A DNA stretch of 64,000 nt from Girardinichthys multiradiatus (GCF_021462225.1 NC_061797.1:39954147-40018146); one strand, 5' to 3'; positions 1 through 12,705 are shown, counted from the first letter of the stretch. The notes: generated by a model not told the origin, from the sequence alone. A program made the numbers and translations.

Positions 1-1480
1 TTTGTTTAAGAAATTAATTTTGTCAAATTATGATTTTTAATTATAATTCTTGATAAAAATTAATTAATCAATAATCATATTCCCAACACATACATGTATG
101 TATATTTTATGGGTTAAATGTTTTTTTTTTATTAAACTTATATTTTAATTGCCAAAATAAAACTGAAATCCATTATTTATCAAAGTAAATATATTTTGAT
201 TAGAATTTGACATTTATGTCTTTTTAAAGTTGTTAATATCTCATTTTTGCAATCTTATAATGCAACAATATTGATATTTTGTCAAAAGAATCAAATAAAC
301 TGTGTAGTATAGAATTTCTGACTAAATATTTATAAATACTGTGAAATAAAAATCCTTTCATCTCAAATTTTTATGTTTTCTCTCTCCCTAGCTGTAGTTT
401 TGTGGTTTCCTGATAATCAGCAAGTAAGGGGAATTTAATTACAACTGAACACTGAAGTCATCCTTAAAATAGTGACTCGCAGCTTCATTATTTCTGCAGC
501 CTTCTGTATGAATTCCTAATTTATTCCTATTGTATATTCCTACACCTCTTTAGACGTTGCACATGTTGGGATTGCTTGAACAAAGCCTGGGCAATTATGT
601 GAAGGTGGTGCAAACAGAGAACAGCACTGTCTTTGTGCAGTGTTACTGCTGTGAGAAACAAGAGGGTTTCTCAGTGTGCTCTGGTTGGCCGTCCTAATTA
701 TTTTTCCCAGCGCTGAGGCCACATTCCTCTTGGCCTAATCATGGAAGCGAGGAGAGCTTGTTATGAACAATCTGAAGGCAAACAAAGATATGGCAAAAAA
801 AACAATCATTCAGTTTGTTTGTTTTTTGGCTCATGCCACAATGATCAAATTCAAGCAAATAAATGTGGAGACCCAATGAGGAAAATAAATAATAGATTAT
901 CTTGATATTTAAACCATGAGAGTTCTTCCTTTAGAAAAACACAGCTGATTTTTCTCTCTCTCTTCTCCTGAGGCATTCAGAACTGTGTCATGATGACACA
1001 GCAGGCAATAATGCTATTAGCAGACTATTAGCGTTATTTGATGTGCATACAGAAAGCCTTCAGCAGATGGTTTAGTGATGCTCAGGGTATTAGGTCTGTT
1101 ATTATGGTGAACACAAAAGGCTCTAGCAAACTGTTGGGGGAAATTATTGTGATAATAAGCCTTTCTGGTCCTAATGGATTTGTTTTCAGTAATGACACAA
1201 ACTGAACATTCAAAAGAAAACAGCAAACAGGAACACATGCTTTCAGTTCTGCATGTTTTTATTAAATGTTGTAGAGGATGGCTTATGTTTGAGAGATTCA
1301 TGGCTACTTTCAAGTTGTTTTTTATGAATCGCAATCTCAAAAATATGGTGTGCATTTTTACTTTGGATTCATACCCCATTTATACAAATATCCTAAATAA
1401 TCTTTAGTGCATGCAGTTGCCACAAGTTTAAATTAATCTCAGTATTTTTGCAGCTGTTTTTCAGGACCTAAAAGGTTTGT
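1..1480. other. AT-rich noncoding stretch
   Basis: No coding exon or transposon is recognised. Open frames here are short and lack homology or composition bias. It is treated as intergenic. Confidence 0.5.
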
Positions 1481-1499
1481 TAGAGAAAATTAGTGAGAA

Positions 1500-1568
1500 A
1501 ATGGCATCATGAAGACCATAGAATACACCAAACAGGTCAGGATTAGAGTTGTGGGGAAGTTTAAGAAG
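1500..1568 (+). mobile_element. short Tc1-like transposase relic
   Basis: CATCATGAAG...GGTCAGGATTAGAGTTGTGGGGAAG resembles the segment before the HTH of a Tc1-like transposase. It runs without a break into a LINE relic, making a chimeric 84-codon frame that is not a gene. Confidence 0.35.
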
Positions 1569-2130
1569 ATGATTGTAGATTTCAGGAGAAATCGGAAAAT
1601 GTCAAACACAATTTCCATTATGGGAGACGAAGTGGAGGTGGACAACATACTAATCTGGAGACGCAACAGTAAAGCCATCTACAAGAGGGGACATATCAGA
1701 GTGTACTTCCTGAGGAAGCTTAGGTGCTTTGGTGTTTGCTGCAAAATGCCACAGGTCATCTGATTCAAGTCTGTTGTGCAGAGGGCAAACTCTTCTCTCA
1801 TCATGTCGAGGTAGCAGCATCAGAACAACTTAAAGAAAGCTGACAACCCTGATAAGGAAGGCTGGCTCTGTTCTGGGGTTTGTTCTGGAGTCCCTGGAGC
1901 TGATTTGACAACAACAGATGTTTCATAAAATAAAAAAACATAATGGACCACCCTGAGCATTCTCTTCTCAAGACTGTAATACAACAACAGAGTTACTTCA
2001 TTCGAGGTCTCTTCAGATCTGCTGTGACATTGACCACTATAGGAAATCCCTACTGCCTACAGCCATCACCATCAATGAGTCTGAAAGAACTTAGTACAGC
2101 ATTGATTTTTTCTTTGATAATATATATATA
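1565..2130 (+). mobile_element. LINE reverse transcriptase 3' fragment, degenerate
   Basis: Translated pieces MIVDFRRNRK, SKAIYKRGHIRVYFLRKLRC and FGVCCKM are followed after frameshifts by DHPEHSLLKTVIQQQS. Together they match the C-terminal part of teleost Rex1/L2-like LINE polyproteins. Stops and frameshifts make it a relic. Confidence 0.7.
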
Positions 2131-2146
2131 TATATATATATATATT
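2119..2146. repeat. (TA)n microsatellite
   Basis: Perfect TA dinucleotide run at the end of the LINE relic. Confidence 0.95.
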
Positions 2147-2234
2147 TATTTTATTATTTATTTTTTTTAAAGCAGGGGTAGTTTATAAAACAATATCAAT
2201 TTATTTCATCATCAAACAACTGAAATAGGATGGC

Positions 2235-2510
2235 ACAACTGACCTAGATATGGCCGTCACCTTAACTGATGGACCGGGTTGAGCAGCGGATTGTTCAGGG
2301 AAGCAGTCAATAGGCCCGTGGTAACTCCAGAGGAGCTGCAGAGATCCATAGCTCAGGTGCCAGAATCTATTGATAGGACAACTATTAGTTGTGCACTTGA
2401 CTAATCTCTTATGCTGTGGTAAGAAGAAAACCATTGTTGGAAGAAAGACATATGAAGTCTTGTTTGCCACAAGACATGTGTTGATTTTGAGAGATATCAA
2501 AGTCAAATTA
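2235..2510 (+). mobile_element. Tc1-like transposase N-terminal relic
   Basis: One plus-strand frame reads EELQRSIAQVPESIDRTTIS then CALD and a stop. This is the helix-turn-helix segment of a Tc1-like transposase. Flanking pieces continue the similarity in other frames, so it is decayed. Confidence 0.6.
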
Positions 2511-2519
2511 TCTTAAATG

Positions 2520-3870
2520 GGAACGTAAAAAGTCCAAGTTGGCTGTTAAAATGGATCACACCAAGGCTGTTCAGTATATGACCTCAGGTTTGTATGTTGT
2601 TATCATTGAGTATCACTGTTTTCATGAGTTATAATGTAAGTTATAACTTCTGGAAGTTGTCACAATGGCAATTCATTGTTTGTTTAATTAAATTTTCAGT
2701 GTGAGGGACCTGGAGATTATATGTAATTGCTCCAGTCGCACATTGTACCCACTGAATTGTAATATCTTCATTTAATAAAACTCATTGTAACTAATCATTG
2801 AGAAACTGAGTTTGCAAGTGCACAGTGCAAAAACCGTCATAGTGTGTTTGTTGCTCTGAACTAGCTCACCATTGAAAAGCCTTTACCACCTCCCAGACAA
2901 TGTTGAAAGACAGGGATTGATGGAGGTGAAACACAAGGAGGATGGTGTGATAATTCAATACATATGTTTTAGTTTTCTGAAAGCTCAGAGCTCTTTGAGT
3001 TGACATCTCCCACAGTGGAACAAAAAACATACGGTACATGTTTCCCTCTAAATCTATATCTAAGCTGTTTTGTCAGGTTGATTTCTATCTAAACAATGCC
3101 GTCCTCTAAAATATCCCTCTCAAATAAAAGAAAAAAACATGTCAGTTCTGTGAAAGCTACTGTAAGAGAGGAAAGATCATTTCTAGCAGCATTTGACAAA
3201 TTTTAAAACATGTCCAATCTTCTTGTACTTTCTCATTGCTTTGATTTGAAATGAAGTATTTTCTCATTCACATCAGACTTAACAACCAGCCAACGTAAAG
3301 GAAACAAATTTAGTGTTTTCCTTGGTTTATCTCGCATTTGCAGAGGTTATCTGAGGACCAAAACAGAGCAACAACACACACCGTATTATACACAATAATA
3401 TCCAATCTGTCTAGATAACACAGTCGTATCTGACACACTCCTCATATACTGGCCTCTATCACACATTTGCTTCCACACAGACATTTTCCTTTTTCTTATC
3501 AAATTTGATATTTTACGGAGCACTCTCGTCTGCGTTTACAATGGAAGAGCTGATTTTGCTGAAGGTTACCTTGACATCCAAGCTGAATGAATGACATTTA
3601 GAGTACAATTTCTTATTTTTCCCTATTTCCTTTCACAGCTTTTACAGTACATGAACAGGACATGCACAAATCTGTGCTGCATATTTGTACATGCAGTCTT
3701 ACAGACAGATTTCAGCACCCTCCAAGCTCTTTTGTTTTAGTGCATTTACCTATAAATACAGTAATAACACCGCACCAGGTTACAAGAAACTAGTTTTCAT
3801 TCATGTGCATTTATGATTTAAAAATGAATTAGTAGGTTAATCAGTGAAAATAATGTTTTAAAAGAGCCTT
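2520..3870. other. noncoding, nothing recognised
   Basis: No gene, RNA or clear repeat family is recognised. Composition is ordinary AT-rich intergenic DNA. Confidence 0.4.
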
Positions 3871-4420
3871 TCTCAGACACAGAGTCACAAAGCGATGTAC
3901 AACACAAGCAAGATTTAATTACAAACAGTATAAACCAAATAAAAAGGTTCCCAATACAATGTTGACATAAAGACCAGATAAAACTAACAGGTTTCAACAG
4001 TTTTTAAAAGCATTCATAGAGTCAACAAGTTGACTCCAAGGCAAACCATACCACAGCTGTAGAGCCACAAAGTAAAGGGTCTTATTATTGTAGCCCTCTA
4101 CAGGGAGCAACCAACAGATTCTGAGCCTGGGGCTGAAGACTGTATGTCTGGTTAAAAGCTGACAAAGACAATCAGGAGCCTTGTTATTTAATGTTATGTG
4201 GAGAAGCACACGTTCCTAAAAACAAATTGTAAAATCCATTGAAGATGTGAGGTGAGCTTGAAAGAATCTCCTTTGCATTGGAGAAAAATATGTAAGTAAC
4301 TCAGACCACTGAGGAGCATTCTCAGACCTAGAGGGTCTTGGAGCTCTCATGTTCATCACAGTCTTTATGACAAAACAGGAACATATTACTTTCACCAGAA
4401 GAGAGAATGCTAAGGTGAAT
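3870..4420 (-). repeat. degenerate teleost interspersed repeat
   Basis: The phrase GTCACAAAGCGATGTACAA and a minus frame reading ALQLWYGLPWSQLVDSMNAF resemble the 3' portion of a fish retroelement-type repeat (LWNGLP-type motif). The family is not assigned. Confidence 0.4.
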
Positions 4421-4529
4421 GGGATGCACTACTGTTTATACTGTTAAATATGTGATTATTCTTATTCTTGATATTACTAATGTAAGATGACTAACTATCA
4501 ATACCTGCCTTATTGTAACAATCAAGAAG

Positions 4530-4920
4530 ATGTCAGTCAGTCAGTCATTTTCTACCGCTTATTCCAGAGTGGGTCGCGGGGGAGCTGATGCCTATCTCCA
4601 GCAGTCTATGGGCGAGAGGCAGGGTACACCCTGGACAAGTCGCCACAGTCCATCACAGGGCAACACACAAACAATGATGCACACACTCATTCATACACCT
4701 AAGGGCAATTTAGAAAAACCAATTAACCTAACAGACATGTCTTTGGACTGTGGGAGGAAGCCGGAGTACCCAGTCAGAACCCACGCATGCACAGGGAGAA
4801 CATGCAAACTCCATGCAGAAAAGAGCTGTTGCTCCCGGCCGGGAAACAAACCCAGGACATTCTTGCTGCAAGGCAACAATGCTGCCAACTGCACAAGTGC
4901 AACTGCAAGTGATCACTAAA
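4530..4920 (+). repeat. high-copy teleost interspersed repeat
   Basis: Contains the recurrent fish-repeat phrases TTTCTACCGCTTATTCC, GCCTATCTCCAGCAGTCTAT, GGACTGTGGGAGGAAGCCGG and ACATGCAAACTCCATGCAGA. The open frames across it are a by-product of the repeat. The class is not certain from sequence alone. Confidence 0.75.
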
Positions 4921-4929
4921 AACAGCATC

Positions 4930-6765
4930 ATGTTTAAAGAGTAAATCCATAATTGAGGACTAGGTCTGAAGTGTGGTCGACAGAGTAAGCAGACCCAGAA
5001 ACATGGTGAGAGATGTCAAAAAAGTTGTTTAGGAACTTGTTAGTAGAATTAGACAATAAAAAGACTCAGCAGGATTATTTACAGAAAAATTATTCATTTT
5101 CAATAAGTTGTGATGATTAAAATGATAGAAAGATCCATCGTAAGATTCCTATTATTCATAGTTGGATTACAGAATAAGCAACTATATTCAAAAATTACCA
5201 AGATTGAAAATGTTAAAACAGTAGTTCATATTATTTATTGTGATATATTTGAAGAAAAGTTCATAGAAAAGGTATGTTTGTATGTGGCTTGCAGGATCTG
5301 GTCAGGAATAAGGACATGAAAATCCTCTTTAGGAATTTCTGAAGACCTAAAGCTGACACTTCTGTTTCTGTTATGAAAAAATGGTATTTATTTCCCAACC
5401 CTTTGGAAAAGGACATGTCTCTTTGTGCTCCCATCCAGGTTAATCAAGTCATCCTTGTTGTCATGCCTCTCTGTATCGCCCCTCCAGAGCCCTGACCTTT
5501 ATCTTCAGTTAAATCTTATTTGCCTTCAAGACTTTATAGGGTTTTCCACTCCTTCATAATCTATTTCTAGTGTCCTACAGACGTTTCATTGCTATGACAT
5601 TTGACCAAAAATGAAAAAAGAAAGAAAAAACACGGTAAGATATTTCAACCCACATGCTCATTTGTGGTTGACTTTTAGTGAAGCACTTTGGATAAGATCC
5701 ATTCTGCTCCAGGGAATTTTCCCGATTGTTGATACGGATTACCTTACCTTACCCTCATATGTATTTCATTAAGCAGCTCCCAAAAGGATAAATCCAAACT
5801 CTGAAAAGAAAAGAAACTGGAAAAAATAAACTTTATGTTCTCAGAAAAGGTTAACAATAAATCATTTAACAAAGATTCAAAATGGACTGCATTGTTTTTC
5901 AGGTGCACTGTTATCTTCTGTTAGCATCAGGTAGATGCTTCGTCTTATGAGTCATTTAGTCCGTTTGAACGGAAAAAGTACTTATTGAGCTGTTTGTCAT
6001 CATTGACCACAGCCCACTGAACACAGACAGGGGGAAGAGAGGGGATAGATAAGACAGAAAATAAGATAAACGCTGCTAGAACATTTTAACTAAGGTTGTG
6101 TTTGTCACATAGCTAGTTCAAAGATGTTGTTTAAATAATTAAAGATGGCTGCTTGTATCAACATATTTTTGCACTTCTGGTGAAAAGAACAGACACAGCT
6201 GCTACAAGAATGCTAAGATAGTCGTCTGCATAGGAGCAGACACCATCTATTACCAGGCATGATGTAAATGTAATTAAATGTATTTATTTTTTGGGAGGGT
6301 GGTGGGGGGGTTGAGATGTTTGAATATGTGTAACAGTTGTGTTGGTATTATTTAGAAGTACTTATATTATGGTTACTTAAAGTTGCAGACCTTCAGTGGG
6401 TGGTGGAAATATAATGGTTTGTTTTTACATGGGGTTCCTCGTGGGTTTTCCTAGGGTCCATAACTATGTAATCACCACAAACACACCAGATCTGACCTTT
6501 CACAGACATTTAATTTTATCAATGTTGACAATATTTTTTAATCATCAAATTTTTACTTTTATGAACTGTTGTGTTCAAAATAAGTCAAAACCTTTCTTTG
6601 CTAATTTGAAAATTCAGAAAAAGCTCTAATATAACCCATAACTAATCCATCGTTTGTTAACTTTGAAAAGTGTATTTTATGTTAAACATTTACTCTAAAC
6701 CTGTCTTTTCATTCAACAGAATGAATAAATGTTTGGAACCTTAATGCTGAATCAGCTCCAGCCAG
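4930..6765. other. noncoding, nothing recognised
   Basis: No exon, RNA gene or repeat family is recognised. A short G-run lies at 6297-6311. Confidence 0.4.
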
Positions 6766-6770
6766 GAGTA

Positions 6771-7370
6771 GGGATGGGTACCGAATTCGCTACTTAACGA
6801 CTAAATTTCGTCGGTACTACAAAGTACCGATTCACGTAAAATCAAATGTCACCATGTTTCCATACCTAAACGCATCATTGTGACACTGAGGGAGAGGAAG
6901 AGTAGGCGATTTTCCATGCCGGACATGAACACAGCATTGCACGCATAGTGTAATGCTATCAGCAGAAATTGGTAACATCAACAAAGCATGTATGATAGAA
7001 AGTGCTCGAAAGTATGGCTCCACTTTTCAAAGTGTGGTGCAGATTACGTTCGCTGCAATATTTGTGACACTTCTAATCTGAGAAAGCACCTAGTTAAGCA
7101 CCAGATTTTTCTCAAGGCTGAAGATTTTTGTCAGCCTCAGCTCTACGGCTACAACCCATGCATTCGGCACTGTTAGCCTGCATCTGTTAGGGACTCGTCG
7201 TCTGCGACAAGCAACAATGGAGAAGAAATGCTTGAAACAACTGAGATGTTACACTACAAACAGTTGGATGTTGTTTTCATATATTCATTATGAAAACAAC
7301 CGTTTTCATGGGTACTGTTGAGTACTGATACAGATTCCCAGGTACCGGGTATCGGTACTGTATCAGTTCA
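6771..7370 (+). mobile_element. degenerate hAT-like transposon with BED zinc-finger fragment
   Basis: The left end reads TAGGGATGGGTACCGAATTC and the right side carries GGTACCGGGTATCGGTACTG, an inverted GGTACCG-rich end. Between them a plus frame (6988 on) reads KVWLHFSKCGADYVRCNICD then TSNLRKHLVKHQ, a BED finger (W...C--C...H---H) typical of hAT transposases. The catalytic region is absent, so this is a deleted or non-autonomous copy. Confidence 0.7.
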
Positions 7371-7599
7371 AATGTAAAAGGCACCAATCTCCAGCCAGGA
7401 GATAGATTTGATCTACAAAGATAGTTTTGTTTGCATTCTGGGTTGAGTGAGCTGAAAGAATGTGGTACGAAAAATAATACATTCCATTTTCTTATTGGCT
7501 GACCAGCACAATGACATGTTTCCCTAAGTCCGCATCCGATTGGCTGATCAGCTTCTCGCAACAACTCCTTCTCCAAAGCTTATCGGCTGTTCAGGACTG

Positions 7600-8245
7600 A
7601 GGCAGCTAAGTTCACAATAAGAGAGGCAGTAACACTGAACTATCAAAACAAAACAAAAAAAACAAGAAGCAAGACATGATCACCCTCTTGAGATTTTGAT
7701 TGTTTTGCTTTTCTTCCTCACCTCCCATGGGCTCAGTATTGCTCAGTGACTTTCTTTGAAAGTGTTTTTTTTTTCTTAATGTCCAGTCCAAAGTGAAAAA
7801 TAATAGACATACAACACACTGACCCAGAACCATGCCTTTCAGTCTGAGTTACCATTTCAGGCAGAACAGGAGCGGATTGCCCTGTAAAATGGGCCGAGAG
7901 ACAGGACTGTAGAAGCCACATGAACAAAAATCCCAGCAGGCGCCATGATTCGGAATTAGAATATACTGTATTTTCATTGTCACAAGTACAAAGAAACGGA
8001 GAAAAAAAACTATCTGGTTTGGGCTCGAGGAATAAATAATTTATGCAAAATAGAAATAGGAGTTCAGAAACAGCCTGATTACAGGCCCACAAAGAGTTTA
8101 TCCTATGTTCTGAGGGAGGTTAGGGACATGGAATCAGAATGGGCCATTTTCAGGGTCTCCCCAAACTGAGACCTGAAGATTATTTGCACATGTAATGGTG
8201 ACAACGTGATGGAAGCTGTCAAGCTGAAGGAGTCCTATATAAAAA
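7600..8245. other. noncoding, nothing recognised
   Basis: No homology is recognised in the short open frames here. It separates the hAT relic from the LINE. Confidence 0.4.
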
Positions 8246-8251
8246 AATCTT

Positions 8252-8274
8252 CTTCTTATTATTATTATTATTAT
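8252..8274. repeat. (ATT)n microsatellite
   Basis: ATT run at the 3' side of the LINE. Confidence 0.9.
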
Positions 8275-8299
8275 TGTACTCGTACTCGTCGTCTTCCGT

Positions 8300-9785
8300 T
8301 TATCCGGGACAGGGTTGCGGGGGCAGCAGACTCAGCAGAGACGCCCAGACGTCCCTCTCCCCAAACACCTCCTCCAGCTCCTCCGGGTGGAGCCCAAGGC
8401 GTTCCCAGGCCAGCCGAGAGACATAGTCCCTCCAGTGTGTCCTGGGCCTCCTCCCGGTGGGACGTGCCTGGAACACCTCCCGAGGAAGGCGTCCAGGAGG
8501 CATCCGGTATAGATGCCCGAGCCACCTCAACTGGCTCCTCTCGATGTGGAGGAGCAGCGGCTCTACTCCGAGCCCCTCCCGGATGGCCGAGCTCCTCACC
8601 CTATCTCTAAGGGAGTGCCCGGCCACCCTACGGAGGAAGCTCATTTCAGCCGCTTGTATCTGGGATCTCGTTCTTTCGGTAATGACCCAAAGTTCATGGC
8701 CATAGGTGACGGTAGGAACGTAGACCGACCGGTAAATTGAGAGCTTTGCTTTTCGGCTCAGCTCTCTCTTCACCACAACGGACCGGCACAGCGCCCCCAT
8801 TACTGCAGCAGCCGCACCGATCCGTCTGTCGATCTCCCGCTCCATTCTTCCCTCACTCGTGAACAAGACCCTGAGATACTTAAACTCCTCCACTTGACGC
8901 AGGAACTCCCCTCCAACCTGAAGAGGACAAGCCACCCTTTTCCGGTCGAGTACCATGGCACTCGGCTGCAAACTGCCCCAGCGCATGCTGTAGGTCTTGG
9001 CTAGAGGGGTCCAGCAGGACAACGTCATCTGCAAAAAAAAGAGACGAAATCCACTGGTCCCCAAACCAGACCCCTCCGGCCATTGGCTACGTCTAGAAAT
9101 CCTGTCCATAAAAGTTATGAACAGGACCGGTGACAAAGGGCAGCCCTGTCGGAGTCCAATATGCACCGGGAACAAGTCCGACTTAGTGCCGGCAATGCGG
9201 ACCAAACTCCTGCTCCGCTTGTACAGGGACCGGATGGCCCCTAATAAAGGGCCCCCGATTCCATACTCCTGGAGCACCCCCACAGGGCATCACGAGGGAC
9301 ACAGTCGAATGCCTTCTCCAAGTCCACAAAACACATGGGCAAACTCCCATGAACCCTCGAGCACCCTGTAGAGGGTATAGAGCTGGTCCAGTGTTCCACG
9401 GCTGGGACGAAAACCACACTGCTCCTCCTGAAGCCGAGGTTTGACTATCGGCCGGACTATTCCTCTCCAACACTCTGACGTAGGCCTTACCAGGGAGGCT
9501 GAGGAGTGTGATCCCCCTGTAGTTGAAACACACCCTCTGGTCCTCCTTCTTATGGACCACCACCCGAGTCTGCCAGTCCAGAGGCACTGTCCCCGTCCGC
9601 CACGCAATGTTGAAGAGGCGTGTCAACCATGACAGCCCAACAACATCCAGAGACTTGAGGTACTCAGGACGGATCTCATCCACCCCCAAAGCCTTGCCAC
9701 CGCGGAGCTTTTTAACTACCTCGGTGACTTCAGCCTGGGTGATGAAAGAGTCCAGCCCCGAGTCCCCAGCCTCTGTTTCCACCAC
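8300..9785 (-). pseudogene. LINE reverse transcriptase domain, broken
   Basis: Pieces in different frames: KLRGGKALGVDEIRPEYLKS and FNYRGITLLSLPGKAYVRVL (9183-9785), RQGCPLSPVLF (8300-9283), SSLFFADDVVLLD with the catalytic FADD (8880-9083), then EFKYLRVLFTSEGRMEREID and the C-terminal end. At least two frameshifts interrupt it. Confidence 0.87.
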
Positions 9786-9827
9786 GGAATGCGTGATGGC
9801 AGAATTGAGGAGATCCTCGAAGTACTC

Positions 9828-10595
9828 CTACCATCGCCCAATAATGTCCTCAGTTGAGGTCAGCAGCCTCCCACACCCACTGTTAACAGTGTTGGCGAAG
9901 CACTGCTTCCCCCTCCTGAGGCGCCGGACGCTTTGCCAGAATCGCTTCAAGGCCAACCGGTAGTCCTTCTCCATGGCCTCACCAAACTCCTCCCAGGCCC
10001 AAGTTTCTGCCTCTGCCACCGCCCGGGCCGCAGCACGCATGGCCTCACGGTACCCGTCAGCTGCCTCAGGAGTCCCACAAGCCAACCACAGCCGATAGGA
10101 CTCCTTCTTCAGCTTGACAGCATCCCTTACTGCCGGTGTCCACCACCGGGATCTGGGATTGCCACCGCGACAGGCACCGCAGACCTTACGGCCGCAGCTA
10201 CGGGCAGCAGCATCGACAATAGATGTGGAGAACATGGTCCACTCGGACTCTATGTCTCCAACATCCCCCGGGATCTGGTCAAAGCTCTCCCGGAGGTGGG
10301 AGTTGAATACATCTCTGGCCGAGGGCTCCGCCAGGCGTTCCCAGCAGACCCTCACTATGCACTTGGGCCTGCCAAGTCTGTCCGGCTTTCTCCTCCTCCA
10401 GCGGATCCAACTCACCACCAGGTGGTGATCAGTGGACAGCTCAGCTCCTCTCTTCACCCGAGTGTCCAAAACATGCGGCCGAAGGTCTGATGATACGACA
10501 ACAAAGTCGATCATCGACCTCCGGCCTAGGGTGTCCTGGTGCCAAGTGCACTGATGGACACCCTTATGTTTGAACATGGTGTTCATTATGGACAA
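9828..10595 (-). pseudogene. LINE endonuclease end and linker
   Basis: A 255-codon frame reads IDFVVVSSDLRPHVLDTRVK and ELSTDHHLVVSWIRW (end of the endonuclease), then a linker with CGRKVCGACRGGNPRSRWW leading towards the RT. Confidence 0.82.
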
Positions 10596-11165
10596 TCCAT
10601 GACTAGCACATAGTCCAATAACAAAACACTACTCGGATTCAGATCAGGGAGGCCATTCCTCCCGATCACGCCTCTCCAGGTGTCACTGTCATTTCCCACG
10701 TGGGTGTTGAAGTCCCCCAGCAGAATAATGGAGTCCCCGGGAGGGGCACTATCCAGCACCCCCGAGAGGGACACCAAGAAGGCCAGGTATTCCGCACTAC
10801 CGCTCGGCCCGTAGGCCAAGATGACAGTCAAGAGACCTATCCCCAACCCGAAGGCGCAGGGATATGACCCTCTCATCCACTGGGGTAAACCCCAACACGA
10901 GACGGCTGAGCTGGGGGACAACAAGCAAACCCACACCAGCCTGCCGCCTCTCCCCGTGGGCCACTCCAGAGTAGAAGAGAGTCCAACCCCTCTCAAGGAG
11001 ATGGGTTCCAGAGCCCACGATGTGCGTGGAGGCGAGCCCGACTATTTCTAGTCGATATCTCTCAAGCTCCCGCACAAGCTCAGGCTCCTTCCCCCCCAGC
11101 GAGGTGACATTCCACGTCCCTAGAGCCAGCCTAAACATCTCGGATCGGGCCGCTGAGGTCTCCAC
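10586..11165 (-). pseudogene. LINE APE-type endonuclease domain
   Basis: Overlapping minus frames read LALGTWNVTSLGGKEPELVR, AGVGLLVVPQLSRLVLGFTP and IILLGDFNTHVG. TWN-TSL and GDFN are the conserved APE endonuclease motifs. The SDH-type motif (STDHHLVV) falls in the next frame at 9828-10595. Frameshifts separate the pieces. Confidence 0.85.
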
Positions 11166-11566
11166 CTTCGTCCGCCACCCAATCCTCTTTGCACCGGTCC
11201 CTCACGGTTCACCCTGCAGATGGTGGGCCCACTGGGGGATGGCCTCGCGTCTCTCGTTCAGGCTTGGCCCGGCCGGGTCCCGCGAGGAGCGACCCAGCCA
11301 CCAGGCGCTCTCCAGCGAGTCCCGACCCCAGGCCTGGCTCCAGGGTGGGACCCCGGCTCTGCCGTACCGGGCGACGTCACATGCCTCAATATTTTTGTCC
11401 TCATGAGGGATTCTTGAACCGCTCTTTGTCTGACCCATTACCTAGAGCCTGTTTGCCATGGGAGACCCTACCAGGGGCATTTAGGCCCCAGACAACATAG
11501 CCTCTAGGATCATTTGAGCACTCAAACCCCTCCACCACGTTAAGGTGGCAGTTCAAGGAGGGGTAT

Positions 11567-11597
11567 TATTATTGTTATTATTATTATTATTATTATT
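11567..11597. repeat. (ATT)n microsatellite
   Basis: ATT run with one GTT interruption at the 5' side of the LINE, matching the run at its other end. Confidence 0.9.
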
Positions 11598-11599
11598 AC

Positions 11600-12705
11600 C
11601 TTCAATTAAAAATAGCTAAGAAGTGTAGAAGTTTCACTACAAAAGGTTTTGGTGAAGTTATGTTTTTTTTTCTCTATGTCTGCTACAGATGAGTTGAAAA
11701 TCAAAAGAAATTAATCAGCTCAGAAACTTTGGATTACTTGGCTTTTAGTACCAACCTAAGAATTGGTGTGTGCTTTGATTTATTAATACATTATGTTGCA
11801 TAACAAAGCTTTTCTTTCTGTCTGCTGCCAAATTTTGATAATAGATGAAAAATCATCAGTGTTATAACCAGAAGAGTCTTTGGAGTCAGAACAAAATTTA
11901 AAGCAGGAATGTGATTGATGGAGCTCTTTTCATTCAAAAAGCTTTTTCAAAAGGGTTAACTGAAGATTAGATGGAAGTGTTTTTTTTTTCTTTAAATTAC
12001 AATCTTTTGGCTAAACTCCAACATAAAGCGACTGGTACTCATCTTAACATCCAAATAAATTGGTGCACCAGGGTGTGAAAAAGACTCTCTGCATGCTAAA
12101 GTAGAGTGGATGGAAAGGAGGGAGGGGGCGAGTTTGTTGGAATCTGTGACATTCTTCAAGGCCAGTGTAAGATTAAAGACCTTAGCTGCTGTCCCTCTGA
12201 TCATATATTCACAAACGATACTCCATGAAGACAGGGCCTTTATAGACAGACTAGTAGAAAATAGGGCTGCTACTTGTGAATATTTGTGGCAGCCTATTAT
12301 AAGTATCAGATAATGTTTCGTTACTGAGTGAGAAGATTAAGCTCCAGAGAGGTTTTTTTTTTTTTTTTGCTGTTTTCATTTTTTATTTGACATCTTTTGT
12401 TAGGACCGTCATCTCTTCTTTGATACTTCATATATGGAAAAAATGGGGCTCTTACATTCTGATGTAAGAAAAACGTTTATATTTTTTGCATTTTCCCTCA
12501 TATAAACAGTATATTCTGTGCAAAACATTAAGCAGACGTTTAAAATGGGTTTTGAATATTGGCAGAATTTCCCATATTTTTAGAACAATCCATGATGTGC
12601 TTTTCATATACCATGTTTTGGCATGATGTGTGCAGTGTAATTGTAACCTGAGGAAACTGTGCTACAGAGTTGAAGACCAAAAAGTATTCTTATAACTCAG
12701 ATTGA
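11600..12705. other. noncoding, nothing recognised
   Basis: No coding exon or known repeat is recognised. T-runs are at about 11983-11992 and 12353-12369. Confidence 0.4.

Larger units (their letters stand above)
8276..11566 (-). mobile_element. near full-length Rex3/RTE-like LINE, frameshifted
   Basis: The minus strand carries, in order, an APE-type endonuclease, a linker and a reverse transcriptase, about 3.3 kb in all. This is the size and layout of RTE-clade LINEs, and the RT C-terminus (KAKLSIYRSVYVPTVTYGHE, SQLRWLGHLYRMPPGRLP) is the familiar fish Rex3-like sequence. The frame breaks several times, for example between the FADD-containing frame and its neighbour, so it is not functional. 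The 3' end is at low coordinates. ATT/AAT microsatellites flank both ends (8252-8274 and 11567-11597), suggesting insertion into a microsatellite. Confidence 0.87.

Noticed and set aside
4530..4944. Overlapping open frames on both strands
   Set aside because: They fall entirely within a common fish repeat and have no protein homology.
8206..11500. Several plus-strand frames of 60-185 codons
   Set aside because: They lie opposite the LINE coding frames and reflect its GC-rich codon use.
8252..11597. ATT runs as target-site duplications in the strict sense
   Set aside because: Simple repeats cannot be told apart from a pre-existing microsatellite, so only the weaker claim is made.
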